A stretch of 5,296 bases of DNA from Candidatus Sulfotelmatobacter sp. (GCA_030040725.1 JASHTD010000229.1:1-5296), one strand, 5' to 3'. Positions 1 to 5,203 are shown, counted from the stretch's first letter. Notes: a model not told the origin generated them from the letters alone. A program made the numbers and translations.

Positions 1-237
1 GGTCGCGACCAAGGGGCAGCGCGCAAAGACGTGGGCAGCGAAGAGATACTTTAGAATGAAAGCGTGCGAGATTGCCCGAAGGAACGGGGCTCGGAGGAGC
101 GGCTTCGCGGCAGTAGAGGCGCGGTTAAGAGAAATCAGCAACACGATTGAGGCACGCGGCAGAGTTGGGGCAGGTGCAGCGATCGGTTTCGCGGGAGCGA
201 AGATATCAGTGCCCGCGCCACGCGGCGAAAGGCAGGA
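1..237. other. Unassigned region upstream of the phosphatase gene
   Basis: No gene can be supported here. The +2 frame is open from the left edge to base 256, but the predicted peptide is Arg/Ala/Gly-rich, matches nothing I recognise and runs into the phosphatase start in another frame. The +1 frame is open only to a TAG at 52-54 and could be the last codons of an upstream gene. A small hairpin (CCGCG at 213-217, CGCGG at 221-225) lies just before the purine-rich stretch ahead of the phosphatase ATG. No tRNA, rRNA or convincing promoter is seen; TAGAAT at 52-57 is a weak -10-like match without a -35. Confidence 0.5.
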
Positions 238-693
238 ATGGATATCACGTGGGTGACCGACCGAATCGCGGTCGGCGGTGGAATCTGGAACGCGGAGAAC
301 ATGGCGGCGGTGTCGCGAGCGGGGGTTACGCACATCATTGACATGCAGATCGAGTTTGACGACCGGCCGCTGGCGGAGCCTTATGGGATTGAGGTTTGCT
401 GGAATCCGGTTGATGACGATTTCGAGCCGAAGCCCGCAGAAGTATTTGGGCGCGGGGTCGAGTTTGCTTTGGCGGCATTGGAGGATGATCAGGCGAAATT
501 GTTTGTGCATTGCGCGGCCGGAGTGCACCGGGCTCCGATGATGACGCTGGCGTTGCTGGCGGTGATGGGTCGGGACCTTGAAGACGCGATGGGATTGATT
601 GAAGGGCGAAGACCGACGGCCGATTTTGCGGACGTGTATGTGCGAAGCGTGGAGAATTTTTTGAAAGGGCGGGAGTCGAGATTAGCGAGATGA
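238..693 (+). CDS. Dual-specificity/tyrosine-type protein phosphatase
   Basis: This encodes a 151-residue cytoplasmic protein of the cysteine-dependent dual-specificity phosphatase fold, expected to hydrolyse phosphoester bonds on a protein or small molecule through a phosphocysteine intermediate. The signature loop is HCAAGVHRAP at residues 91-100: Cys92 is the nucleophile and Arg98 binds phosphate. An acidic cluster at 59-61 (VDDDF) sits where the general-acid Asp loop is expected. The N-terminal part, WVTDRIAVGG followed by AGVTHIIDMQ, matches the first beta strands and helix of this family. The length suits a single catalytic domain without a signal peptide or membrane segment. The residue after Arg98 is Ala, where classical members have Ser or Thr. 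The start is chosen at 238 because the family fold begins there; the ribosome site is modest (AAAGG, 5 bases before). Family assignment is firm; the substrate is unknown, and nothing in the neighbouring genes suggests one. Confidence 0.85.
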   Translation: MDITWVTDRIAVGGGIWNAENMAAVSRAGVTHIIDMQIEFDDRPLAEPYGIEVCWNPVDDDFEPKPAEVFGRGVEFALAALEDDQAKLFVHCAAGVHRAPMMTLALLAVMGRDLEDAMGLIEGRRPTADFADVYVRSVENFLKGRESRLAR

Positions 694-761
694 GTCTGGA
701 ACGAAACCGCGAGGTGGCAGAAACGGTTGCGAGACAGGATTGGGGAGGAGTGCAGATCCAC

Positions 762-812
762 GCGAGATCGATCGCCCCGCCGGTGAAAGCGAGGGGCTTC
801 GGGATGACGCAG
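762..812 (+). repeat. Dispersed palindromic repeat, right-half unit, copy 1
   Basis: These 51 bases align without gaps to 3839-3889, with 41 identical positions by eye. The unit contains a stem of 774-780 (GCCCCGC) with 791-797 (GAGGGGC), with one G-A mismatch, and ends in CTTCGGGATGACGC. Relative to the other copy, the second pair of the stem is C-G here and G-C there, a compensatory change. It lies in the 204-base spacer 694-897, which has no supportable gene. Confidence 0.7.
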
Positions 813-828
813 CGAGGGTGGCTGCCCC

Positions 829-869
829 ATATCCTTCGCTTCGGCAGAAGGCGCTTCGCTCGGAATGAC
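829..869 (-). repeat. Dispersed palindromic repeat, head unit, copy 1
   Basis: Read on the minus strand, this unit begins GTCATTCCGAGCGAAGC and ends CGAAGCGAAGGATAT. It matches the head of the repeat at 3769-3807, sharing the CGCCTT block and the CGAAGCGAAGGAT block. It is in opposite orientation to the head of the 3767 copy, so this spacer holds a rearranged or composite version. Its GGAATGAC end supplies an ATG at 865 that lengthens the next reading frame artificially. Confidence 0.65.
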
Positions 870-897
870 ATGGTTTAGCAGAAGTTCAGGAGGAAGT

Positions 898-1272
898 ATG
901 TTGCAGAGATGCCGCCCGGCGGGGCGGCTTTTTTGTTTGGCACTGACGATTGCGGCAGGATATTGGAGCGCAGTGACGAGCACGGGAGCGAAAGCTTTTG
1001 CGGCGATGCCGGGAGTCGGGAAAAGTTCAGCCGCGGCGAAGCCCGCTGGGGAACCCTCGCCCCATGGGGCTTCGCCGATCCCCCAGAGCGGGCCGACGTT
1101 GACGAGCGTGATTGATGCGACGGCGTATGGACTGGACATGCCAGGCATGCTGGAGCTGGCATTGACGAAGGCATATGAACTGAAAATCTGTCTGACGACG
1201 ATTGTGGCGAAGACCGACAGCGCCGACCCGAACCTGACGACGCTGAATGACGTACTGGCGAGCTTGACTTAG
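898..1272 (+). CDS. Small probable secreted protein, unrecognised family
   Basis: I do not recognise this 124-residue protein. Its start at 898 is chosen because AGGAGG lies at 888-893, four bases before the ATG; the in-frame ATG at 865 has no ribosome site and lies in a dispersed repeat. Residues 1-35 look like a Sec signal peptide: basic start (Arg4, Arg6, Arg10), hydrophobic core about 11-27, and an AKAFA-A cleavage site near 35/36. A Pro/Ser/Gly-rich linker (about 36-66) follows, then a mostly helical C-terminal part (67-124) with one Cys (98). Two oddities: a perfect hairpin plus T-run lies over codons 5-13, and the linker is encoded by a nested palindrome. An alternative start is GTG at 973 with GGAG four bases upstream, giving about 99 residues and no signal peptide. 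The gene may form a pair with the one at 1349. It is probably real but not certain. Confidence 0.5.
   Translation: MLQRCRPAGRLFCLALTIAAGYWSAVTSTGAKAFAAMPGVGKSSAAAKPAGEPSPHGASPIPQSGPTLTSVIDATAYGLDMPGMLELALTKAYELKICLTTIVAKTDSADPNLTTLNDVLASLT
911..934 (+). terminator. Intrinsic-terminator-like hairpin within the 5' end of the 898 gene
   Basis: The stem is seven perfect GC pairs, GCCGCCC (911-917) with GGGCGGC (922-928), a four-base loop GGCG, and six T residues immediately after (929-934). This is a textbook Rho-independent terminator on the plus strand. It lies 10 bases after the first base of the apparent translated start. It could end transcripts from the phosphatase side, act as an attenuator, or mean that the real start lies downstream. 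Confidence 0.6.
1035..1094. repeat. Nested palindromes inside the 898 gene
   Basis: A perfect 10-base arm GGCGAAGCCC (1035-1044) pairs with GGGCTTCGCC (1067-1076). An alternative pairing joins GCCCGCTGGGG (1041-1051) to CCCCAGAGCGGGC (1081-1093), with two extra bases bulged. The two hairpins share bases 1041-1044, so they exclude each other. The sequence is translated as the Pro/Gly/Ser-rich linker of the small secreted protein, which fits an in-frame insertion of a palindromic repeat. Confidence 0.55.
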
Positions 1273-1278
1273 GAAATT

Positions 1279-1317
1279 GGCAGCCGACTGAAGATGGTAC
1301 GGCTGCCTGCCCTTTTT
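1279..1317 (+). terminator. Terminator-like hairpin between the two small genes
   Basis: Eight perfect pairs, GGCAGCCG (1279-1286) with CGGCTGCC (1300-1307), enclose a 13-base loop. A TTTTT run is at 1313-1317, five bases after the stem, which is looser than the ideal. It starts six bases after the stop of the 898 gene and ends 18 bases before the ribosome site of the 1349 gene, so it probably separates the two transcripts at least partly. Confidence 0.5.
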
Positions 1318-1348
1318 GCATCACGGTTTTCGTATGGAGGAGATTGTC

Positions 1349-1645
1349 ATGGACTTCTTATCGCAATTATTGCGCGGGATCGCGTTTGTCCCGGCGTTGG
1401 TCAATGGGATCGAAGGTTTATTCGGAAGCAAGACCGGGGCAGAGAAGAAAGATGCGGCAATGTCATTCTTGCAGAACGCGTTGAGCATGGCAGACGCCAT
1501 CGCGGCTCGGGAGATTGTGGACCCAGAAAAGTTTCGCACGGGCATCTCTGAAATCATCGATGGCACAGTGATGTGCCTAAACGCGTCAACCTGGAATAGG
1601 CAAGCCCCGACCCCGAGTTCACAAACCTCTTCCCAACCGGCCTAG
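1349..1645 (+). CDS. Small 98-residue protein, unrecognised family
   Basis: I do not recognise this protein with confidence. The start at 1349 is chosen because GGAGGAG at 1336-1342 lies six bases upstream; in-frame ATGs at 1316 and 1334 lack a ribosome site or overlap it. Residues 1-25 (MDFLSQLLRGIAFVP and following) form a hydrophobic or amphipathic helix, too weak to be called a signal peptide. An acidic-basic helical middle follows (AEKKDAAMSFLQNAL at 31-45), then DPEKFRTGISEIIDGTVMCLNASTW at 58-82, interrupted by no Gly/Pro breaks except the DGTV turn, and a Ser/Thr/Pro/Gln tail (86-98). It has no catalytic motif. The compact form and strong individual ribosome site recall small genes of phage-derived or accessory cassettes, but no phage gene is visible. 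It converges with E2, overlapping by three bases plus one at a shared CTAG. Confidence 0.6.
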   Translation: MDFLSQLLRGIAFVPALVNGIEGLFGSKTGAEKKDAAMSFLQNALSMADAIAAREIVDPEKFRTGISEIIDGTVMCLNASTWNRQAPTPSSQTSSQPA

Positions 1646-2976
1646 CCGACATCTTCATTCCAATTCTCCAGATTCTTTTTCACCTGCGCCATGAATTGAT
1701 CGGCGACGGCGCCGTCGATAAGGCGGTGATCGTAACCGAGCGTGAGGTGAACGACCGAGCGGATGGCGATGGAGTCGTTGCCGTCTTTATCGGTGATGAC
1801 GAGCGGCATCTTGGTGATTCCGCCGACGCCCATGATGGCTGCGTTCGGCTGATTGATGATGGGCAGGCCGAAGACCGCGCCGAATTGTCCAGGATTGGTA
1901 ACGGTGAAGGTCGAACCTTCGACTTCTTCCGGTTTGAGCTTTTTGGCGCGGGCGCGTTCGCCGAGATCGGTGATGCCGCGCTGCAGACCCAGGAAGTTAA
2001 GGTCGCCAGCGTTTTTGAGAACGGGAACAATCAGGCCCCAATCGAGAGCGACGGCGATGCCCACGTTAATGTTGCGGTGATAGCGGATGTTCTCGCCTTC
2101 GATGGTTGCGTTGATGATGGGCCACTGCTGCAGCCCAATAATTGCGGCGCGAACGAAGAACGGCATGAAGGTCAGGCGGACGCCGTGACGCTGCTCGAAT
2201 CCGGCCTTCTGCTTATTGCGCAAGTTAACGATACGCGTGAAATCGACTTCGTACATGCAGTGAACGTGCGCGCTGGTGCGGCGCGACTCGATCATGTGCT
2301 TGGCGATCAGCTTGCGCATGTTCGTCATGGGAACGAGGTCGCCGGGGTAGGGAGCCGGAGCGGGCGTTGGCGCGGCAGTGCGCGAGGGCGCAGCGGCGGG
2401 GGTCACGGTACCTGCCGGAGCTGGCCTCGAAAGGGAGGCTGAGGCCGACGCCTGGTTCTCGATGAAAGAAAGAATATCCTGTTTGGTGATGCGGCCGCCG
2501 AGCCCGGTGCCAGAGATTTGCGAAAGACTGATGCCGTGCTCACGCGCGATTTTGCGGACGAGCGGGGATGAGCGGGTTTCTTCGTCGGATTCGCCGGCGT
2601 GTTGTGCGGGAGGCGCACCGACTGCTGGCACAACTGGTAGAGCGGACGGCTTCTGCTCGGCTAGTTCTGCAGACGATTTGGCAGGTTGCTTGGCTGGTGC
2701 GGTTGCGGCAGATGATTTAGCAGGCGCGGCGGCTTCGCCATCGACAGCGATAGTGCCGACGACTGTATTCACACCAACGGTGGTGCCTTCGGCAATTTTG
2801 ATTTCCTGAAGAACTCCTGAAGCGGGCGCGGGAATTTCGGCATCGACCTTGTCGGTAGAAATTTCGAAGAGCGGCTCGTCGCGCTGAACTTTGTCTCCGG
2901 GCTTCTTCAGCCACTTGGTGATGGTGCCTTCGACGATGGATTCACCCATCTGCGGCATGATGATGTCAGTTGGCAT
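1642..2976 (-). CDS. 2-oxo acid dehydrogenase E2 component (lipoamide acyltransferase)
   Basis: This 444-residue core subunit transfers the acyl group from E1 through its swinging lipoyl arm to CoA. Domains in order: a lipoyl domain (about 2-78) with the lipoyl lysine Lys43 in STDKVDAEIP; an Ala/Pro-rich linker (82-135); the peripheral-subunit-binding domain (about 136-172, SPLVRKIAREHGIS and GTGLGGRITKQDI); a second Ala/Pro linker (174-211); and the catalytic acyltransferase domain (212-441) with active-site motif DHRLIDG, His417 and Asp421. It is complete and of usual length with one lipoyl domain. The start at 2976 is preferred to the ATG at 2997 because GGAAGG lies just before it and MPTDIIMPQMGES is the usual N-terminus. 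The SAHVH stretch and INQPNAAIMGVG are shared by pyruvate and branched-chain E2s, so the substrate is not settled. A lone TATAAT about 53 bases upstream suggests its own promoter. E1-beta lies upstream on the same strand, separated by a cytochrome c gene. Confidence 0.95.
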   Translation of the reverse strand: MPTDIIMPQMGESIVEGTITKWLKKPGDKVQRDEPLFEISTDKVDAEIPAPASGVLQEIKIAEGTTVGVNTVVGTIAVDGEAAAPAKSSAATAPAKQPAKSSAELAEQKPSALPVVPAVGAPPAQHAGESDEETRSSPLVRKIAREHGISLSQISGTGLGGRITKQDILSFIENQASASASLSRPAPAGTVTPAAAPSRTAAPTPAPAPYPGDLVPMTNMRKLIAKHMIESRRTSAHVHCMYEVDFTRIVNLRNKQKAGFEQRHGVRLTFMPFFVRAAIIGLQQWPIINATIEGENIRYHRNINVGIAVALDWGLIVPVLKNAGDLNFLGLQRGITDLGERARAKKLKPEEVEGSTFTVTNPGQFGAVFGLPIINQPNAAIMGVGGITKMPLVITDKDGNDSIAIRSVVHLTLGYDHRLIDGAVADQFMAQVKKNLENWNEDVG

Positions 2977-3028
2977 GAGTTTCCTTCCACGCGTCATAGC
3001 GTCAACGCCAGGACGTGTGCAATCAAAT

Positions 3029-3034
3029 ATTATA
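3029..3034 (-). promoter_or_regulatory. Putative -10 element for the E2 gene
   Basis: On the minus strand this reads TATAAT, a perfect -10 hexamer, in the only AT-rich patch of the 127-base gap between the cytochrome c stop and the E2 start. The implied transcript would have a leader of about 45 bases. No good -35 hexamer is seen at 16-18 bases upstream, so the call rests on the -10 and its position. Confidence 0.4.
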
Positions 3035-3103
3035 TCGAGGGACGAGGGTCGCCAGCGGCAAGAAGGAATGCCGCGTTCCGTTCCCCGTTACAGCCCTCCG
3101 CTT

Positions 3104-3646
3104 TTAGTTTTTCTCGTCTTCACCGGCCGGCGGAGCTACCCCGAAGTTTGTCTTCCAATAATCCTGCACCGCGGGGGGCAATTTATCCATGTGCGAGAGA
3201 AAGCTGGTGAGCTTCCATATATCCTGCTCGCTGAGAACTTTTTCCCAGGCAGGCATGCCCGTGTAGCGGACGCCGGTGCGAATTGTATAGAAGGTGTGCC
3301 ACTCGGGATCATCGGGCGGATGCGAAACCAGGTCCGGAGCAGGCGGGTAAAAGGCGCTCCCGATTTGCGCAGGCTTGCGATCGAGCGTGCCGTGACAGAG
3401 CGCGCAATTCATGGTGTAGAGCTTCATGGCGTCTTCATAGTTTTGATCGCTGGGCGGAAGCGGGTTGTTGACGTGCGGAGCGTGACGCTCCATGGAGGCG
3501 TCGACAGCGGCATTGGCAAGGTGATGCTCCCAGTGCGGCGGCGCCACATTTGCGTAAGTGGGAATGAAGCCGAGTATGGCAGCGCCGAGGAATCCGAGAA
3601 TCAGAATGATGAGGGTGAGGATTACGCCGGTGAAAAACTTGCCCAT
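3104..3646 (-). CDS. Membrane-anchored mono-haem cytochrome c (class I)
   Basis: This 180-residue protein has an uncleaved-looking N-terminal membrane segment (about residues 5-28, FTGVILTLIILILGFLGAA) and a periplasmic cytochrome c domain. The haem site is CALCH at 81-85; the likely distal ligand is Met131 in RYTGMPAW, and DIWKLTSFLSHM at 142-153 is the usual C-terminal helix. It should carry electrons between membrane complexes outside the cytoplasmic membrane, but its partner is not visible here. The ribosome site is strong (GGAGG four bases before the ATG). A perfect 7-base inverted repeat lies just upstream of that site. Its place between E1-beta and E2 of a soluble cytoplasmic complex is odd: no direct biochemical link is established, so co-location may reflect shared aerobic expression only. 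The C-terminal tail (PPAGEDEKN) is polar. Family call is firm; specific role unknown. Confidence 0.9.
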   Translation of the reverse strand: MGKFFTGVILTLIILILGFLGAAILGFIPTYANVAPPHWEHHLANAAVDASMERHAPHVNNPLPPSDQNYEDAMKLYTMNCALCHGTLDRKPAQIGSAFYPPAPDLVSHPPDDPEWHTFYTIRTGVRYTGMPAWEKVLSEQDIWKLTSFLSHMDKLPPAVQDYWKTNFGVAPPAGEDEKN

Positions 3647-3656
3647 GAGTCCTCCG

Positions 3657-3680
3657 TTGAGGCGCTAAGTGCGGCCTCAA
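3657..3680. promoter_or_regulatory. Inverted repeat next to the cytochrome c ribosome site
   Basis: TTGAGGC (3657-3663) and GCCTCAA (3674-3680) are perfect 7-base arms around a 10-base centre. The repeat starts one base upstream of the GGAGG of the cytochrome c gene (complement of 3651-3655). It could be an operator or a leader hairpin that affects ribosome access. There is no T-run, so a terminator is unlikely. Confidence 0.35.
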
Positions 3681-3766
3681 ACTTTAGAGCAGATATTGTG
3701 GCAGATGGACAGGGTAGGGCGCCAGTTCGAGCGCCGGACGGCAGCAGAGCCTTCGATTTTCATATG

Positions 3767-3887
3767 GCGTCATCCTGAATAGCCGCCTTTCGGGCGAAGC
3801 GAAGGATCTCGCGAAGACGATCCTCATGGCTAGGGCGGGCGAGATTCCTCGGCCCGCTGGTGCAAGCGCGGGCCTTCGGAATGACGC
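3767..3887 (+). repeat. Dispersed palindromic repeat, complete copy with imperfect inverted ends
   Basis: This 121-base element fills much of the 264-base gap between E1-beta and cytochrome c. Its ends, GCGTCATCCTGAA (3767-3779) and TTCGGAATGACGC (3875-3887), are inverted with 11 of 13 matches. The head unit has ATCCT (3772-3776) able to pair with AGGAT (3803-3807) around a CGCC/GGCG hairpin; AGGATC/GATCCT (3803-3808, 3819-3824) is a further pairing. The right unit has a perfect stem GGCCCGC (3851-3857) with GCGGGCC (3868-3874). No reading frame with a ribosome site is present. Lying just after the E1-beta stop, it may stabilise or trim the 3' end of that message. Confidence 0.7.
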
Positions 3888-3910
3888 TGGCTTTAGTTAC
3901 AGCCGGAGGC

Positions 3911-4882
3911 CTAGAACGCCTTCAACTTTCTGGCCTCGCGCACGATGTCACTCACCTTCGGCAAATAGTGTTCTTCCTGCGGCGGAGAAAACGGAATCGC
4001 CGAATCCATCCCCGTGATCCGCACGATCGGGCCATCGAGATCGTCGAAGGCCTCTTCGTTGATGATCGCGGCGATTTCGCCGGCGAGCCCGCCGGTGCGG
4101 GAGTGCTCGTGAAGAATGATGACCTTGTTTGTCTTCTTCACAGTTTGCGCGATGGCTTCGCGATCCAGCGGCGAGACGGTGCGCAGGTCGAGGATTTCGA
4201 GGTCGATATTTTCTTTGCTGAGAATTTCTGCGGCTTCGAGAGCGCTATGGACCATAGCAGCGTAGGTGATGATGCTGAGGTCGCGGCCTTCGCGGACGAT
4301 GTTGGCTTTGCCGATGGGGACGACGTAGTCTTCCGCCGGGACTTCGCCTTTGATGCGGCGGTAGAGATATTTGTGCTCGAAGAAGACACAAGGATTGTTG
4401 TCGCGAATGGCGGCTTTGATCAGACCTTTGGCGTCGTACGGCGTGGCTGGGCAGATGACTTTGAGTCCGGGATTGTGCACGAACCACATCTCAGGATTTT
4501 GCGAGTGAAAGGGGCCGCCGTGGACGTATCCGCCGCTGGGTCCTCGCAAGACGAGCGGGGCTGGCGCACCCCAGAGGTAATGCGTTTTCGCGACCATGTT
4601 GCTGATCTGGTTGAAGGCGCAGCCGATGAAATCCATGAACTGAAATTCGGCGACGGGGCGCATGCCAGTGAGCGATGCGCCGAACGCCGCGCCCACGATG
4701 GCGGATTCGGCGATAGGCGTGTCGATGACGCGCTCGGGACCGAAGCGGTCGATGAAACCGTCTGTAACTTTGAAAGCGCCGCCGTAAATGCCGATGTCTT
4801 CGCCGAGGCAGAAAACAGTGGGGTCGCGGTCCATTTCTTCCCAGATTCCCTGGCGGATGGCTTCGAGGTAGGTGAGTTGCAT
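3911..4882 (-). CDS. 2-oxo acid dehydrogenase E1 component, beta subunit
   Basis: This 323-residue cytoplasmic protein is the beta subunit of the alpha2beta2 thiamine-diphosphate decarboxylase that starts the pyruvate or branched-chain 2-oxo acid dehydrogenase reaction. Length is standard and the gene is complete. Visible family features: the GEDIGIYGGAFKVT N-terminal motif (27-40); the thiamine-activating glutamate Glu59 in DTPIAES; EFQFMDFIGCAFNQI (79-93); GPSGG (114-118) and the conserved HSQ at 126-128; and the C-terminal transketolase domain with LDLRTVSPLD (231-240), HEHSRTGG (258-265) and the SDIVREAR end. The start at 4882 fits the family's N-terminus; the ribosome site is weak, with AGAGG about 14 bases away. 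E1-alpha, its required partner, is not in the window. The small membrane protein gene lies 55 bases upstream, probably in the same transcript. Names in use for relatives include pdhB, bkdB and acoB; the substrate cannot be told from sequence alone. Confidence 0.95.
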   Translation of the reverse strand: MQLTYLEAIRQGIWEEMDRDPTVFCLGEDIGIYGGAFKVTDGFIDRFGPERVIDTPIAESAIVGAAFGASLTGMRPVAEFQFMDFIGCAFNQISNMVAKTHYLWGAPAPLVLRGPSGGYVHGGPFHSQNPEMWFVHNPGLKVICPATPYDAKGLIKAAIRDNNPCVFFEHKYLYRRIKGEVPAEDYVVPIGKANIVREGRDLSIITYAAMVHSALEAAEILSKENIDLEILDLRTVSPLDREAIAQTVKKTNKVIILHEHSRTGGLAGEIAAIINEEAFDDLDGPIVRITGMDSAIPFSPPQEEHYLPKVSDIVREARKLKAF

Positions 4883-4937
4883 AGGTTTAGCTTGCCTCTA
4901 TGATTGTCGTAGCTGTGCCTTAACAAACTGAAGAAGA

Positions 4938-5108
4938 TTAAGGAACCCATCGGGCGGGTTCGTTGGGGTCGTCTTTTACTTTCGCCGCCAACTCGTCTTG
5001 GCGTTTTAGTCGCTTAGCTTCCTCTTCTGGAGAAACTCTAAGGTCGACAGCGAGCGCAATAGCCATAAGGGCCAGGAACGCGAGAATCGTTGCTAAGTAC
5101 CACCACAT
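4938..5108 (-). CDS. Small single-pass membrane protein, unrecognised
   Basis: A 56-residue protein with an N-terminal membrane helix (about residues 2-22, WWYLATILAFLALMAIALAV) followed by a charged helix rich in Glu, Lys and Arg (27-46, SPEEEAKRLKRQDELAAKVK) and an end of DDPNEPARWVP. I do not recognise the family. The start at 5108 is chosen because GAGGGAG lies 9 bases upstream and the helix then begins at the N-terminus. A longer reading from ATG 5144 (68 residues) has no ribosome site, and that ATG belongs to the GGGATGAC end of a dispersed repeat. It sits between a GIY-YIG gene and E1-beta on the same strand, with gaps of 60 and 55 bases, so co-transcription is likely. Membrane topology with a short N-terminus and a charged tail in the cytoplasm or periplasm cannot be decided. 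Confidence 0.65.
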   Translation of the reverse strand: MWWYLATILAFLALMAIALAVDLRVSPEEEAKRLKRQDELAAKVKDDPNEPARWVP

Positions 5109-5139
5109 AGGCTTCAACTCCCTCACGGCTTTTGGATCT

Positions 5140-5203
5140 GTCATCCCGAGCGAGGATGCTCGTTCACGCTAGTGAACGAGCATCGCAGTCGAGGGATCTT
5201 GCG
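5140..5203. repeat. Dispersed palindromic repeat, third copy, with perfect 13-base hairpin
   Basis: It starts GTCATCCCGAGCGA, like the heads of the other two copies, and ends GTCGAGGGATCTTGCG. A perfect hairpin of 13-base arms (5155-5167 and 5172-5184) with loop GCTA fills its centre; outer arms ATCCC (5143-5147) and GGGAT (5193-5197) can close it. The stop codon of the GIY-YIG gene uses the loop bases CTA at 5169-5171 on the opposite strand. The copy thus spans the 3' end of that gene and reaches the spurious ATG of the next. Confidence 0.75.

Noticed and set aside
1..10. Perfect palindrome GGTCGCGACC at the window edge
   Set aside because: A 10-base palindrome is expected by chance in GC-rich DNA and nothing nearby gives it a role.
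690..878. 62-residue frame overlapping the phosphatase stop by ATGA
   Set aside because: Its second half is a translation of the dispersed repeats (copy at 762-869), and no family is recognised; the ATGA overlap alone is not enough.
335..1148. Minus-strand frames across the phosphatase and spacer
   Set aside because: Pro/Ser/Arg-rich shadows crossing repeats and the terminator hairpin; no ribosome site or family.
1562..1577. Hairpin GGCACA/TGTGCC near the end of the 98-residue gene
   Set aside because: Six pairs with no T-run on either strand and inside coding sequence; not a terminator.
1696..2442. 248-residue plus-strand frame opposite E2
   Set aside because: Acidic, low-complexity mirror of the E2 catalytic domain codons; no independent support.
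2891..3778. 295-residue plus-strand frame
   Set aside because: It runs antisense through the end of E2 and the whole cytochrome c gene and ends in a repeat; no motif.
3860..4903. 347-residue plus-strand frame
   Set aside because: It is antisense to the well-supported E1-beta gene and is a by-product of its codon bias; no ribosome site or recognisable motif.
762..5203. CRISPR array
   Set aside because: The repeats are few, far apart, divergent and of mixed orientation, with no regular spacers or cas genes.
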